Of a stretch of DNA of 64,000 nucleotides, positions 46,006 to 57,181 are shown in pieces; position 1 is the first letter of the stretch, and every line of letters starts with the position of its first letter. This DNA is from Areca catechu (taxonomy: Eukaryota; Streptophyta; Magnoliopsida; Arecales; Arecaceae), in NCBI GenBank assembly GCA_021397845.1, contig CM038053.1:146528041-146592040 (forward strand), in the 5' to 3' direction. The position numbers and the translations under genes are program-made. Under the pieces are notes generated by a model. It was not told the origin of the DNA, searched no databases, and saw nothing but the letters and a program-made list of their open reading frames with translations.

Positions 46006-47047
46006 AAGGCATGCCGGGCATCCTTGCCTAATAACTAGAGTCGCATGTCGAAATATAGGGAGCTTGCATGCCGTGCTGAACTAGTAGGTAAGATACCTGA
46101 TCTAGTAAGTGAGGTGGCCTGAAGCTAATCTAGTGTATGAGATGGCAAGCCATATGGAGTCCACGTAGGTGTGACCATTCTTGGATATATTATTATTATT
46201 ATTATATGATTAAGAATATATTGAAAACAAAATAAAAAGCTTAGTTTCCTAGCTCATAGAAAAATGACTTATCTATATTCTTAGTGAGTAAGACTTTCTT
46301 TTCATTTAGTAGGTAAATGTTATTCATGAAAATTAGTTTATTCATCTAAAAAAGAATAAGAACATGAATAATTGATCAATAAAATAGTTGATTAATTTTT
46401 TTATAATATTTATCGGACAAAGAATGGACTCTTATAACTAAGATTTGCAATGACAGCAACTCTACCTCACCTCTTCCACCTCCTCTTTTGAAGTACTATG
46501 CCCCCTCGTTGCTCCGCTCGACTTGGGAGAGGTGCCTTGTTTATAAGAACAGTATCATGCCCACCATCTTAAGAATAGGATACGTAAATATGCAATAACT
46601 GAAATATTGTGCATTTGGCATTATTGTTGATGATCTCGTATTTGTACTAAATACATGAAAGTAATCGTTCAGTGTCTGCACACATCTTTTCTTTTTTTTT
46701 TTGTGCAATTTCGGCAACTTACAAATGTACACTTCAAACATTTGTACGGGTTACAGATGCATATGTCCTTCTGATTTAGATAATTAGATTAGTTGCTTTA
46801 AGTTAATATCTCAAAGATGGGATCATTGCACAAAGCTAAAAATTGTTGCTTGTTCTGAAGCTCTGTAGCTAAAATTATCCGGTCCATTAATTAAGTTGCA
46901 TGCACAAGCCATGATATATCTGCTGAATGGACTCACTTTTATTGATTTCCTTCTTTTGATGTGCCTGCATAAAGAATAGTCACTGTAATCAAAGTGTAGG
47001 ATGTAAGTTGATGATCAGCATTACATTACAGCCAGTGATTTGTGCAG
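46006..47047 (+). other. Gene-side flank or intron upstream of the UPF0114 exons
   Basis: AT-rich, low-copy-looking DNA. There is an (ATT)n microsatellite at about 46189-46206 and a T-rich run near 46685. I searched for the missing N-terminal exon (a membrane segment ending in the residue before GCV) and found none. The acceptor TTTGTGCAG ends the stretch at 47047, so it is intronic at its 3' end. The minus frame at 46541-46741 is not supported. Confidence 0.6.
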
Positions 47048-48141
47048 GGTTGTGTACACGTGATAAATTCCTTTGCAGACTATTTCATTAGTGGTGGGAG
47101 AGCTATTTTCATGCTAGTTGAAGCTATTGGTAAGCTGATTTTCATTCAAAGGCAATTGAATTCTGCCAGATGAGAAATTTTGCCATTCACATATCATAAA
47201 CAAATTGAAGTGAACTAGTTTCACTGTCCTAGATATCTATAGATATCTCATATGGCATTGTTTATAACCTATCAAGCTGCTTGAATGAAGATAGAGTGAT
47301 TTTATTGTCCTAAGTTGCGATTTTCCTATATATAATGTATACTTGTGATGAATGGGTGATAATGTTCTAAAACTATGAAGAACCATACTTTAAATGTGCA
47401 AGTCTTGCACGACAGATTTTCCTGGCTTTGAGTTTCCTGTGCATGGCTGGAAATTTGATGCAGCCTGAAGGGTTCATAAATTAAATTGTACTATATCATA
47501 TATGGTCATATATTGTGAAAATATCCATAGTTGAGATCTCATTTATCGAGAATACTATACTAGACCACATAAACACGTTCTGATATGAGCTTCGAAATAC
47601 AGAACGGTGTCTTTACGTAGACTCTAGAACTAACCAATAGCTCAATCCTTTTGTTTCACTTCCAGATATCTATCTTATAGGAACAGTAATGCTTGTATTT
47701 GGGATGGGTCTCTATGAGCTGTTCATCAGCAATTTGGACATTGCAAAAACATCATCCTATGGATCAAACCTCCTTGGCATGTTCAAACTTCAGGTTTGTC
47801 TCATTGTCAAATGTTAGTCTAAACATTTGCAAGAATCATTTAACTTTATTTGACAAATATTTGTTCCCCTAAAAAAAAGCTTGATTTGACATACATGTGA
47901 ACTAGCTCTGTGCTGATTTTGATATTGGCAGGAACGACCAAAGTGGCTAGAAATACAATCTGTCAACGAGTTGAAGACAAAGGTGGGGCATGTCATAGTG
48001 ATGGTTCTATTGGTTGGATTGTTTGATAAGAGCAAGAAGATAACAATATCTACCCCCAAAGACCTTTTCTGCTTTGCTGCTTCTATCCTCCTTTCTTCAG
48101 TTGGCCTTTATCTTCTCTCAAAGCTTCACATCTCCAAATGA
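47048..48141 (+). CDS. UPF0114-family membrane protein, last three exons
   Basis: Exons 47048-47129, 47666-47793 and 47932-48141 (stop TGA 48139-48141), with consensus GT/AG introns (47130-47665, 47794-47931). Phases match: 27 codons plus 1 nt, 1+128 nt, then 70 codons with the stop, 139 residues in all. The protein has GGRAIFMLVEAIDIYLIGTV, a hydrophobic helix with the family's E-A-I-D, then FGMGLYELFISNLDIA, KTKVGHVIVMVLLVGLFDKS (another membrane helix) and a C-terminal helix before KLHISK. This is the UPF0114 (YqhA-like) signature. Plant members are usually predicted plastid membrane proteins of unknown function. The N-terminal third, with transit peptide and first helix, is missing from the window. 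Unlike everything around it, it has no stops. It is expressed only if exon 1 exists upstream. Confidence 0.88.
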
Positions 48142-48949
48142 AGTGACAAGCCTGATCCACTGCTGAGCTGGTGAACCTGGTCCAACTAATAATTCCTCTT
48201 GATATAGGAAGTTATGTGCATTAGCAAGAACCAAGCATGGCTTCATAAATAAAAGGCTTAGCTGCAGAACAAAATTGGCATATTTCAACTGGCATTGTGT
48301 CCTTCAGATGTTACACTTTTGATTGTATACATAGTTCTTGTGAAATACATTTAAAATGATTAAAAGAATTGTTTTATGATTACCGTTTCATCCAACACAT
48401 TTTGTGCATGTGCCTCATAAATCATTGATATAAACAAAAGAACAAACTGAAACATCGCCTACAAGTTCTGGATAAGAATTAGTACTGGTGGTAATGGAAG
48501 CAAAATAGAATACTAAGTCGGTCTATTTTAATATTTGAGGTGGAGATGTAGGAGAGGATAAAAGAGATCACTAATTAATATTTTTTCTTCAATTTTTGGC
48601 AACACCTAAGATGACTGAGTATAATGGTTCATACTTATGATATGACCCTTTAAACACACTTCATAAAAATACATCCGTATAACACAGATACGATACAAGA
48701 CTCAAAAGTCACTATGTTTGGAACTCTAAGAGACATTCATGAACTTTATCTAAAATATGCCCCTAATACATAGAATTTGTAGATCATAATTTTACATATC
48801 GGCTTAACAATTTTTCTAGACTTTTCCCTTCACAAAATACGATGATATACGGAACATTCTAAGGGTCAAATAATCAACCTGGAAATGACTTTTTGACTTC
48901 CTTGCACCACTTAAAAAAAAGTCCACGCATTTATTATATTTAGATACTC
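48142..48949 (+). other. 3' UTR and downstream flank of the UPF0114 gene
   Basis: An AATAAA at 48248-48253, about 107 nt past the stop, is the likely poly(A) signal. Beyond it is AT-rich sequence in which I see no gene, up to the reverse copia fragment. Confidence 0.6.
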
Positions 48950-49735
48950 CTACTGCACCAAATTCCAAATTTATCTTTACCAAATAGATGTCCCAAAATG
49001 TAATATAACAAAATTAAGTTTGACCATCCAGTAGTCCTATTTAACTTAATTTTCTTCCATCAAGCACTTCAAGAAAAGTTTTGAGTTTGTAGAAGTGATC
49101 TACTTTGAGATGTTTGGTAAGATGCTGGTCACTTGATTTTGAGACTTGATATATACAAGTTAAATCTCCTTTTCCTTCACATGTTCTGAAATTGAATGGA
49201 AGTGAATATTAAAATGCTTGCTCCTTTCATGATGCACTAGATTCTTAGCCAAATCAATAACAAACTTGCTATCAATATAAATTTTGGTAGCTTCATATTA
49301 CAAAACTTAAATATCCTTCTGTGGCCTCTTTAGCCAAATAGCATGAAAAGCAGGAGATAATGCTGCTGCATACTCGGTTTCAGAAGTAGAGATATAACAA
49401 GTGATTACTTCCTAGAAAATTATCTGAATGTTGTATCTCTCATATAAAAATAAAATCTTATTGTGCTCTTTCAATCACCTTATTCTTTTTCTCAGTCATT
49501 ATTTGAGTATTCATTATGATGAAAGGCATTAGAAAGTGTATAGAAGAAACCATGACTAATTATACCTTAGATGCAGTGTAGAATTCCTTCATCAGCCTTC
49601 CAATTTGTAAACTTTGTCTCTTATTTACCGCAACTCACTAGCCCAACTCCATAAAGAATACCTAGCCTTGTGCAAGTTGAATATTTTAAGCTACCAACCA
49701 AGCTCTTGTAGAGAGTAGAGAATACCTCTTAATAA
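48950..49735 (-). pseudogene. Ty1/copia RT end and RNase H fragment
   Basis: Minus strand, from high to low coordinates: YKSLVGSLKY and LGILYGVGLVS (about 49725-49640), the end-of-RT block; then the RNase H with IYIDSKFVIDLAKNLVHHER and SKHFNIHFH (about 49290-49190); then KSQNQVTSIL and the tail around 49100. Many stops. The NPVHHERSKHI-type motif differs from the copia at 11612 (KLRSHQKTKHI type), so it is a second copia lineage. Both ends are abrupt. Confidence 0.8.
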
Positions 49736-52700
49736 TTATTATTTCCACGGGCATCCAAGTGTTTGCCCTGCAATGGATATACTCTTTTGAATGCCTTGTA
49801 GCTAAATCCTTCCTTCAAAAACTCCTTTAGCCTTTCTTATCAAATCCTTCTCAAGGACTTGACTAGAACTCTCGTCCTCCTCCCTTAACTTTCTCTTTAA
49901 TTGTCTTAAAATCCTTTCCTTTTCTCCTCCCTACTCTTGTCCAAATTTTCCTGACTTGTCTTAACTTGGAAGACTTGTCTTCAGAGAAAAAAAAGAACTA
50001 GATTGGTTTTGATGCCTTGGATTTTGCCCTATTTATATTTAGAGACAGGGCACCTCTAAAACATTGCATCTTTTGTCCTTGTACCCCTTTATCTTAAATA
50101 CGTGTATTTAGATAAGTCCCATCAAGCAAGACTCTAGCAAACAAGGGGCGCTACAATAATACGTTATTTTGGAGTAACTGGGAACCAGAATATGTCTATA
50201 CATCATTTTTTTCTCAAAAGCCATTTAAGCTTGCCACATGTCATCAAGGTATGATCAAAACCCATATGATGAGCATGAGAAGAGACAAGGAGGCACCAAG
50301 GCCTTTGCCTTGAAGCAAAAGGAGTCTTCTGCACCACCTCACCATAAGTCATGCACCCCTTTGACCCATGGACTTGGTCAAAGGGCCTTGGGAGAGAGAG
50401 GGGATAGAGATGCCCAAGAAGTGATTGACTTGCAAAGGACCAAGAGTCCTTCTACATGAAAAGTTATTGCATGCCTAATACCTCACACACCCTAGAGTCC
50501 CAAGCCCTTGGGACTCTAGCCTCTAGGCATGAATAAGACTAGGAGATGCCATCTAATGGCTACCCCACTCATGGCTTAGCCCAATCGAAGTCCTACTCAA
50601 ATTAGGTTAGCGAAACAACAAGGTATTAAACCAAATCCTATTTGATCTAGGAGTTCCCACATGTGCTAGCATGCCAATTAGCAACCTAATAAGGATCTAA
50701 TCACCCATAACACAATCTAAATAAATCTTTGACCAATTCCTTAGCATGTGTGATCCATTGAACTCCATATTTACCCAGTAGTAGGTCTAGTTTACTAGTT
50801 AACATAGTTTGATTAGAACCCTTCTAAATCGATTTAAGTAAAATGCATGTTAACCCGAGTTAACCAAATTAGAACTCCTTCTAATTGAATCATGAATTAA
50901 ACTCCTTAATCCATGAAAACCTACAAAAAAAGATTGATATCTAGTAATGCATCATATCTACCCAGAAGATATGAAATTTGATAGAAATATCATATAAGCT
51001 GGAGAGGGGATGCCTGTGGCTATACCTGCAAAAGAAGTCTTGGTCGGAGATGGCTCTGATGAAGGCTCTCCGATCTTAAGTCAATATCTAAGACATAAAG
51101 TGAAATGGAGTGGTGAAATAGGAGTGCAAGTACATATATGCCAGTAAGAAGGGTGCATACCTCTAGGGGGTTCACTGAGAACCCCCTTTTATACCAAACC
51201 TCAGGGGCAATCGAGGGATGGCTTGATATGTCAGAGAACATGTCGAGAATGATTGAATTCTAGCCTCTATCAAGACTTTTGAGAGGAAATCATCCTTTAT
51301 TATCTGGAATGTTCCCTTCCCATTAATGGAAGGTTTTTTCTTTTATGTGTCCTACTATTTATCTTAATAGCTCTGAGAGTTATAGCTAAAAGATTGGCCA
51401 CACTTCTTTGATGATTAAGATATGCTCTTGATAATGGGATTAGACGGTTTATCTATTGTGAGAGGCATCTTAGGGCGAGCATCGGTAGACTTTCACTTCA
51501 GTCACTTAGTTGCATGCCCTGGTGAGGTGCTATTGGCTAGGTTTGGATTCTAAGTACCAAGGTTTGATAGGCCTAGGAGCCCTTCGGGACTAGATAACTA
51601 CGGAATCCAGCCATTGGGAAGGCCAAGTGCTAATTATGCTAACGATAAATGGACAGGTAGATCTTGATTGAAGGTCTGTGAAATAGTAGTTTAAATGGCC
51701 GAATGTCTACCTAGGTAGGGTCTAAGGAGCTAGAGGTTTGCATCGATAAGGGTATGTGAGATCAAAGATGGGACATGATAGAGACCCGGGGGGCCGAATA
51801 TACTTTAATATGGTGTCTAATAGGGTCAGGAGTTAAAGTGTTTCTCATGATTTCTACTTTCAGGAGACGAGACCAGATGACTAGTGAAATGCTTTAGGGG
51901 ACTATCCTAAAGTAGGACTTGTCCTTCTAATGATTTGGTATTATGGTACCCTGGTCATATAGGTTTAATTATCTCTAGGTAGTGTAGGCATTTATATGCC
52001 TGAAATATTTGAGATCCAACATTAGAGGTAGGAGCAACCAGGTGTAGTTTTATCCTGTCCTAAGATAGATTCGATCATTTCCCTTTTGGTCTTAAAACAC
52101 TTAGGGATAGGGTTTCCCTCAACATCAATACCTTTCAATGATAAGTTCCCATGCGATTCAATCTTTCGATCATCTCTCATCCTAAATAAGTAATGGGTAT
52201 GAATTTATATCAAACCCTAATACTTATTAATATGAATCTCAATTTCATTATGAAGACTCGAGTAATGAAATATTAGAAATCATTTCTAATTTTCATGCCA
52301 CTTTGATCAAAGACTTCCTGAGTCATTATTCGATTAGATTGTATAGGATGTAATCTCTCATTATTAGGAGTGATCGATTCCTTGTTGACCTACTCACAAC
52401 CATCATACACATTCCACCATATCCAAAATCACATATGACTTAGTCACCAGTGAGTATAAACCAAAATATGAATTTATGTGCACAAGGTTCCATGGTGATC
52501 TTAGATATAAGGATCACTTGTGCTACTTCTATGTAAAGAACCATCTTTGGACATGTTAGTAACTCTATAAGATGTTGTTAGTAAGACTTTATAAGAAGTT
52601 CTCTCTATGGATCAATTTAGTAACTCATTCTTTAATGAGCAACCACATCCTTATATTAATATCTTTATATAGGTAATTATGAGATCAATCACTGTTTTCA

Positions 52701-52903
52701 TTGAGCATATATAGGATGTATCAGTCTTACTAGTATCATCACTCTTTGACTTAATGTATCTATGACTAGAAATATTTTAGATTAGGATTTTAGAATTTTA
52801 TGTCTTATTGGCATGATCTCATTATGGCCCTAAAACCATTGCCTTAGTCTATAGGGTTCGTCATCATCTTGAGATAGATATAATTAAGATACAATGTATG
52901 ATG
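49736..52903 (-). repeat. Reverse copia LTR, same broad family as 11612, with an insertion
   Basis: On the minus strand 52903-52123 and 50992-50480 follow the copia LTR clearly (GTTTTCATGNATNAA, TAGATATCAAT, GGTATTTNT and ATCGAAAGATTGAA boxes). From 50480 to 49736 the match is weaker but keeps the order, including a TATAAATAGGG on the minus strand near 50040. The low boundary is uncertain. The frame at 50238-50459 is not coding. Confidence 0.65.
50993..52122. mobile_element. Probable solo LTR or other insertion in the reverse copia LTR
   Basis: The LTR alignment breaks at GAAATATCA (50992) and resumes at CATCAATACC (52123). The ~1.13-kb intervening sequence is absent from both copia LTRs. 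Candidate duplication TATCA (50988-50992) and CATCA (52123-52127), one mismatch. The ends TATAAGC ... CCCTCAA are not clean TG...CA, so the type is uncertain. No convincing gene. Confidence 0.5.
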
Positions 52904-53190
52904 GGTCTACTAAGTTATTCTTTGTATGTACTCATTTAATAATCACTTCTTGTCTCTTGACAATTTCATGAACGAGGTAGAAGTATATTATGATGTGCTT
53001 GAATTTATGATGAGACCTTGGTTCCTTTGGTTGAGCAACAGTCCCAACATTTTCACAATAAAATGCTACAGAATGTTGGATCTCTAGAACCATACCCAAC
53101 TCAGTGATGAACTTCTTCATCTAAACAACTTCTTTAGTAGCTTCATTAACGGTAATATACTTTGCCTCAATGATTGAGTTTGTTATAATT
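52904..53190 (-). pseudogene. Copia RNase H C-terminus joined to a truncated LTR
   Basis: Minus frame: NSIIEAKYITVNEATKEVV, a TAG, MKKFITELGMVLEIQ, AFYCENVGTVAQPKEPRSHH, then a stop and VHTKNNLVD. It is the counterpart of 30400-30670. It runs straight into LTR sequence about 80 bp inside the LTR, without RYKGDWL, the polypurine tract or the LTR start, so a deletion removed the junction. Confidence 0.85.
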
Positions 53191-54471
53191 TGTTATTTGC
53201 AAATTCAATGATTTTGGAAAGAAATTAATTTGGCTAGAAGTTTGAATGAGTGGTTATAGAAGGAGCTTAGCTTTTCTCGCAAACAAATTTAGGGAGAGGG
53301 GCCTTTTAAATAGGATGACAGGATTCAACAAGTCGAGCAAGCTAGGGATGAAGTTATGGCAGAAGTTCGGTTCCTTCAGCAGGAATTAGAAGAGGAAAAG
53401 AATAGGAATGTAGCTGCATTTTGATGGTTCAGAGTTGTTGAAACATGGACATGGAAGAGAACCTATCATTACAAAATCAATTAAAGGCAACCTGGATCAC
53501 TATCAATAGTTTGAAGGATAAGGTTAATAACTATGGCAATGAAATTATTAGACTGCATGGCAGAACAACTTTGGCCGAAGCATGCATGGGAGCTATGGAG
53601 ACTCACCATTGCCATGCTGAAAGTAAGGGATATAAGGCTGGGTTTGAGGATTGCAAACTTTTGGTAGTCCAAATTCTTTCGAAGGATGGGGCACATTTGC
53701 TTCAGGTTCCCATCATGACACAGGCTATACGGTCTCTTCATGTAAGCCAAGTAAATCAAGAATGAGGCCAATGGAATTAAGATTTCCATCTACTGTAACC
53801 TTTTACATTTTTATCTCTAGCTTGTAAATACCTTCGAGATGAATAAAGTGTGAATTTTTTCTAAGTGTAATGATTTAGTATTTTTTGAAAGTACTTTGTT
53901 ATTTTTTGAATGATTTCGATCATGCTAGTTTTCCTCTGGTAGTTTTAGAGAAGACAGTAGAATGATTGAAGTTCATTATTGATCAAATTGCATTAATTTC
54001 CATATCTTTGTTGATAGGATATGATCATTTGAACAGATGTCTTATTGTATGTTACACGAGTAATGAGGGGTATTAATTATGTCATGATGTCTTAAGGGGA
54101 TGCGACACTTGAGAAGGATCAAAATCTATCCTACATGAAAATTGAAAAGCCAGCAGAAAATGTTTGAGGTGTTCAATATTAGTGATCCATGGATTCGGTC
54201 TGGCCTATCTTTGGGCACCGCATAAAAATCATCTGACAGGGATAAGTTTGTTCCAAGTAGATCCATGCCATTTGGAGGATACGATACATATAGGGGTTCT
54301 TGGTGCCAAAACTATTATTTTTTTGAAGCCTTCTTCCTCCTCTTTCTCTCTTTCTTCCTTTGAGTTTCCTTCTCTCTGTTTGGCAACTATTATCGGTGGG
54401 TTCTGTCGATGTTTGCTATTGTTTCTTCTATTTCTTTCTTGTTCAGGCTTCTCAAACTCTTACTTGGGTTT
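53191..54471 (+). other. Unassigned sequence between copia remnant and Tat element 3
   Basis: AT-rich, with one coding-like remnant (53300-53765, separate entry). 53770-54471 shows no gene; a pyrimidine-rich stretch lies at 54325-54450. The open frame starting at 54164 runs across the LTR boundary and is an artefact. Confidence 0.5.
53300..53765 (+). pseudogene. Coiled-coil remnant of unknown origin
   Basis: Two adjacent plus-strand pieces. The first reads EQARDEVMAEVRFLQQELEE and ends in TGA near 53422. The second (53445-53765) starts MDMEENLSLQNQLKATW, continues with heptad-like spacing, then KGYKAGFEDCKLLVVQIL. The coil followed by G-Y/F-x2-G-F/Y-x-(D/E)-C resembles the C-terminal end of the Tat antisense genes (element 2: GFDYGYDEC), here on the plus strand. 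It may be the end of another such gene whose host element is lost; a host gene fragment is the alternative. Confidence 0.35.
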
Positions 54472-55812
54472 TGATATGGCCGTTATGCTGACATGGCGTA
54501 TCACAGGTTCCGCCGGTCGTGGTCCGAACCACGTGGATTTTTTTGGCGGAACAGGATCAGCGAGCGAGGTTAGATACGGGTCCACCTCGGCCGAAGTCGA
54601 GCACTCCTCTACCGCTCTGCCAATTGTCCATCCAGGAGGGTTCCACCTTGGCCGAAGCCGGCTGCCCCTTGCTCCCTCGCCAGGTGGCGCCCGGAGATGG
54701 TTCCACCTCGGCCGAGGTCGAGCCGGGCCTTCCTGCGCCTTTGCCAGATGGCACCCGGATACGGGTCCACCTCGGCAAAAGTCGAGCACTCCTCTGCCGC
54801 TCCGCCAGGTGTCCGCCCAAGAGGGGTCCACCTCGGCCGAAGCCGGCTGCCCCTTGCTCCCTCGCCAGGTGGCGCCCGGAGACGGTTCCACCTCGATCGA
54901 GGTCGAGCCGGGCCTTCCTGCTCCTTCGCCAGATGGTGCTCGGGTACGGGCCCACCACGACCGAAGTCGAGTGCTCCTCTGTCGCTCCGCCAGGTGTCCG
55001 CCCAGGAGGGGCCATCTCGACCGAAGTCGGCCCTGCGTGGTGAGGCCTCCGGGAAGCAGGGGCACGAGTTTCGAAACCACCACTCGGGCAGCACGCGCCG
55101 TACCTCACGAGGAGTGCCGGTACGGTCGGCAATGATATGCGAAACCTCATTTACATTGGCCCGATGGGTTCCGCAACCGAGAAGCGGAGTCCTGGCAGAC
55201 AGGAGCCAGCAACGAACGTCGTCAATGACTGGGAAGGAGAGCGCTCACGCTCGGCCCGAGTTCTTGTCGATGTCTTCCCTCTCCCTTTTCTCGTTGGGCT
55301 CAGCAAGCAAGACAAGGAGGCCACCGGGTTCCTGGACCCGAAGTGGAAAGGGAAAAAAGAGGGAGAGAAGAAAAGGCGAAAATGGAGAGGAAGCCTCCCG
55401 GGGGCGGGAGGCCGGAGGCAATGTGATGGGATAAAAGGATGGGAAGAGCGGATAATCAGGTAAGTGAAAAAAAGGCTGGGAGAAAAAAAGGCACCAAGAG
55501 TAGAATCCAAGGTCCCGAGAGGGGTACCTCGGTGCAAGCTCGGTGAAGGAGCTCGGCCCAATTTCCACTCTTCCAAAGACCTCTTTTACTAAGATCTTCT
55601 CTAAGTCTGGGACTCCTTCGGGGACCCACCTTAGTGATTCTGTTCCATCTTGTCGTTTTCTAACTTGACCGTTGGAGCTCCCTCGTCGGGACCCCCGGCA
55701 AGGGTTTCTGTCCTTGTTTTGCAGGATTGGAAGCTCGGAGACCTCGAGGTGAGACGGTCCGAGTCCGGTACCAGCTCTGAAGCTACAGGTCGCGGCGGTG
55801 AGATCGGCATCA
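54472..55812 (+). repeat. 5' LTR of Tat element 3
   Basis: 1341 bp, TGATATGGCCGTTATGCTGACATG to GAGATCGGCATCA. Homologous to 5616-6960. Very GC-rich U3. Long frames on both strands at 54460-55889 arise from the U3 repeats and are not proteins. Confidence 0.9.
54560..55040 (+). repeat. 185-bp higher-order repeats in U3, element 3
   Basis: TACGGG recurs at 54575, 54760 and 54945, exactly 185 bp apart. Each unit has three ~61-bp subunits built on CCACCTCGGCCGAAGTCGAG and a CGCCAGGTG box. About 2.5 units. Confidence 0.93.
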
Positions 55813-55813
55813 G

Positions 55814-55832
55814 ATTGGCGTGCCAGGAAGGG
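55814..55832 (+). promoter_or_regulatory. Primer binding site, element 3
   Basis: ATTGGCGTGCCAGGAAGG one base after the LTR, matching the layout of element 2. Confidence 0.7.
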
Positions 55833-55891
55833 AGGCAGGACAACAACCCCAACGTGAGCTAGCTCTCCGTGGGACAAAATGCGCTCCAACC

Positions 55892-57181
55892 ATGGTGGTC
55901 ACATGCGGGAGCGAAGCGTCCACCAGTCGAGTAGGAGAAGCCCCTTCCCCTCAGGGGCCGTGTAGCCCGGAGAGGGAGCTTCCTACTCCACCTCCTCTTC
56001 CTCCACAGCCGACCTCGGTGGACGGACCTTTCGCAGCTGTCATCCAACAACTGCAAACCCTGACCACAGTAGTTCGGCAGCTACAACACCAGCAGCACTC
56101 CCTGGCCACACAGCCCCAGCCAGGGACCCCCGCGGCTCGGGCCACGGGGCCCCGAGGAAGTCTGCGCTCCATCCAAGGTAGGCCCTCTCAACCGCATGCA
56201 ATCTCCAACCCCTGCAGGAGCCACCAAACCCCTGCGAAGAGGAATTACTACGGTTCGGTGGATCACGAGAGTCGATCCCCGGCCAACGATGCCAAGACGG
56301 TACGCTGCAGCAGGCGACGTCGGGGCAAAGCCCCCCGTCGAGACCGATCGGCGCCCCCTTCGCCAGCAACCTCGATGGAAGATTCCACTGACGAGGCCAT
56401 CAGGCGCCAGGCCGAGAGATGCCTGGAAGAGCATGAGCGTAAGCTGGCAGAGTTCGCCTGCCGATTTGTCGATCTACAGAACTCCTCGACGGACCCGGCG
56501 GGCTACGACACTCGACCGCCCTTCTCTTGGGAGATCCAACAGGAGCCGATCCCGAGTCGGTTCCGCATGCCGCAGGTGGATCCCTACGATGGGACCACCA
56601 GCCCCTTGGACAATCTGGAGAGCTACAAGGCTCTCATGAGGGTCCAGGGGGCCACGGACGCTCTTTTATGCATCGCATTCCCCACTACCCTTCGGAAGGC
56701 TGCTCGAGTCTGGTTCACCCGCCTCGAGCCAGAATCTATTTGCTCATTCCATCAATTGGAAGGAAGGTTTGTGGCACACTTCGACGCTTGTCGGAAGGTG
56801 CAAAGAGAGGTGGACAACCTCTTCTCCATCCGCCAGCAGGACCAGGAGCTACTTCGGGACTATATTACCCACTTCAAGATCGCTGCCCTGGAAATCTACA
56901 GTCTGGACGAGCCCGTTGCAATGCTGGCATTAAAGCGCGGGCTCATGACATCCCGCTTGACCTATTCCCTAGACAAGAAACCTCCCAAGATGTACTCCGA
57001 ATGCCTCCTCCGTGTCCACAAGTACATCCGAGCGGAGGAGGCCGATCGCACCCGGCAGGAGCTGGACGGGAGGTCCTTGAAGAAGCCAGCCCCGAGAGAT
57101 GTCCCCGGGACCCAGAGGCCCGGGCCACCTGCTGACCCCCGTCCGGGCCCAAAGCCGAAGGGCGGAGCCGCCCCGGAGTGA
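55892..57181 (+). CDS. gag of Tat element 3 (open reading frame)
   Basis: 430 codons (429 residues and a stop) with no internal stop, from MVVTCGSEASTS. I chose this ATG because the frame's earlier opening codon is a GTG inside the PBS. The N-terminus is Pro-rich. Then come a Gln/Leu helix (AAVIQQLQTLTTVVRQLQHQ), a basic Arg-rich segment and the retrotransposon gag domain: FRMPQVDPYDGTTSPLDNLE, AARVWFTRLEPESICSFHQL, AVAMLALKRGL. It ends Pro-rich at TGA (57179-57181). Sequence after the TGA continues the same frame with the rest of gag (SFTPLLAPRTKILLEIEGE and the zinc site), and TGA is one transition from the CGA expected there. So it is either a recent break or a read-through point. Confidence 0.85.
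   Translation: MVVTCGSEASTSRVGEAPSPQGPCSPERELPTPPPLPPQPTSVDGPFAAVIQQLQTLTTVVRQLQHQQHSLATQPQPGTPAARATGPRGSLRSIQGRPSQPHAISNPCRSHQTPAKRNYYGSVDHESRSPANDAKTVRCSRRRRGKAPRRDRSAPPSPATSMEDSTDEAIRRQAERCLEEHERKLAEFACRFVDLQNSSTDPAGYDTRPPFSWEIQQEPIPSRFRMPQVDPYDGTTSPLDNLESYKALMRVQGATDALLCIAFPTTLRKAARVWFTRLEPESICSFHQLEGRFVAHFDACRKVQREVDNLFSIRQQDQELLRDYITHFKIAALEIYSLDEPVAMLALKRGLMTSRLTYSLDKKPPKMYSECLLRVHKYIRAEEADRTRQELDGRSLKKPAPRDVPGTQRPGPPADPRPGPKPKGGAAPE

Noticed and set aside
46541..46741. 66-codon minus frame as a small host gene
   Set aside because: Short, contains a poly-Lys run from a T tract, no start context or similarity.
54164..55135. 323-codon plus-strand open frame
   Set aside because: It crosses the LTR boundary at 54472 and most of it is GC-rich U3 repeat; several overlapping frames on both strands are equally open, so it is a composition artefact.
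55245..55889. 214-codon minus-strand open frame
   Set aside because: It runs through the LTR and PBS of element 3, overlaps gag and has no counterpart in element 1's LTR.
55820..55891. Earlier start of gag at a GTG
   Set aside because: It lies inside the primer binding site; the first ATG in frame is at 55892.
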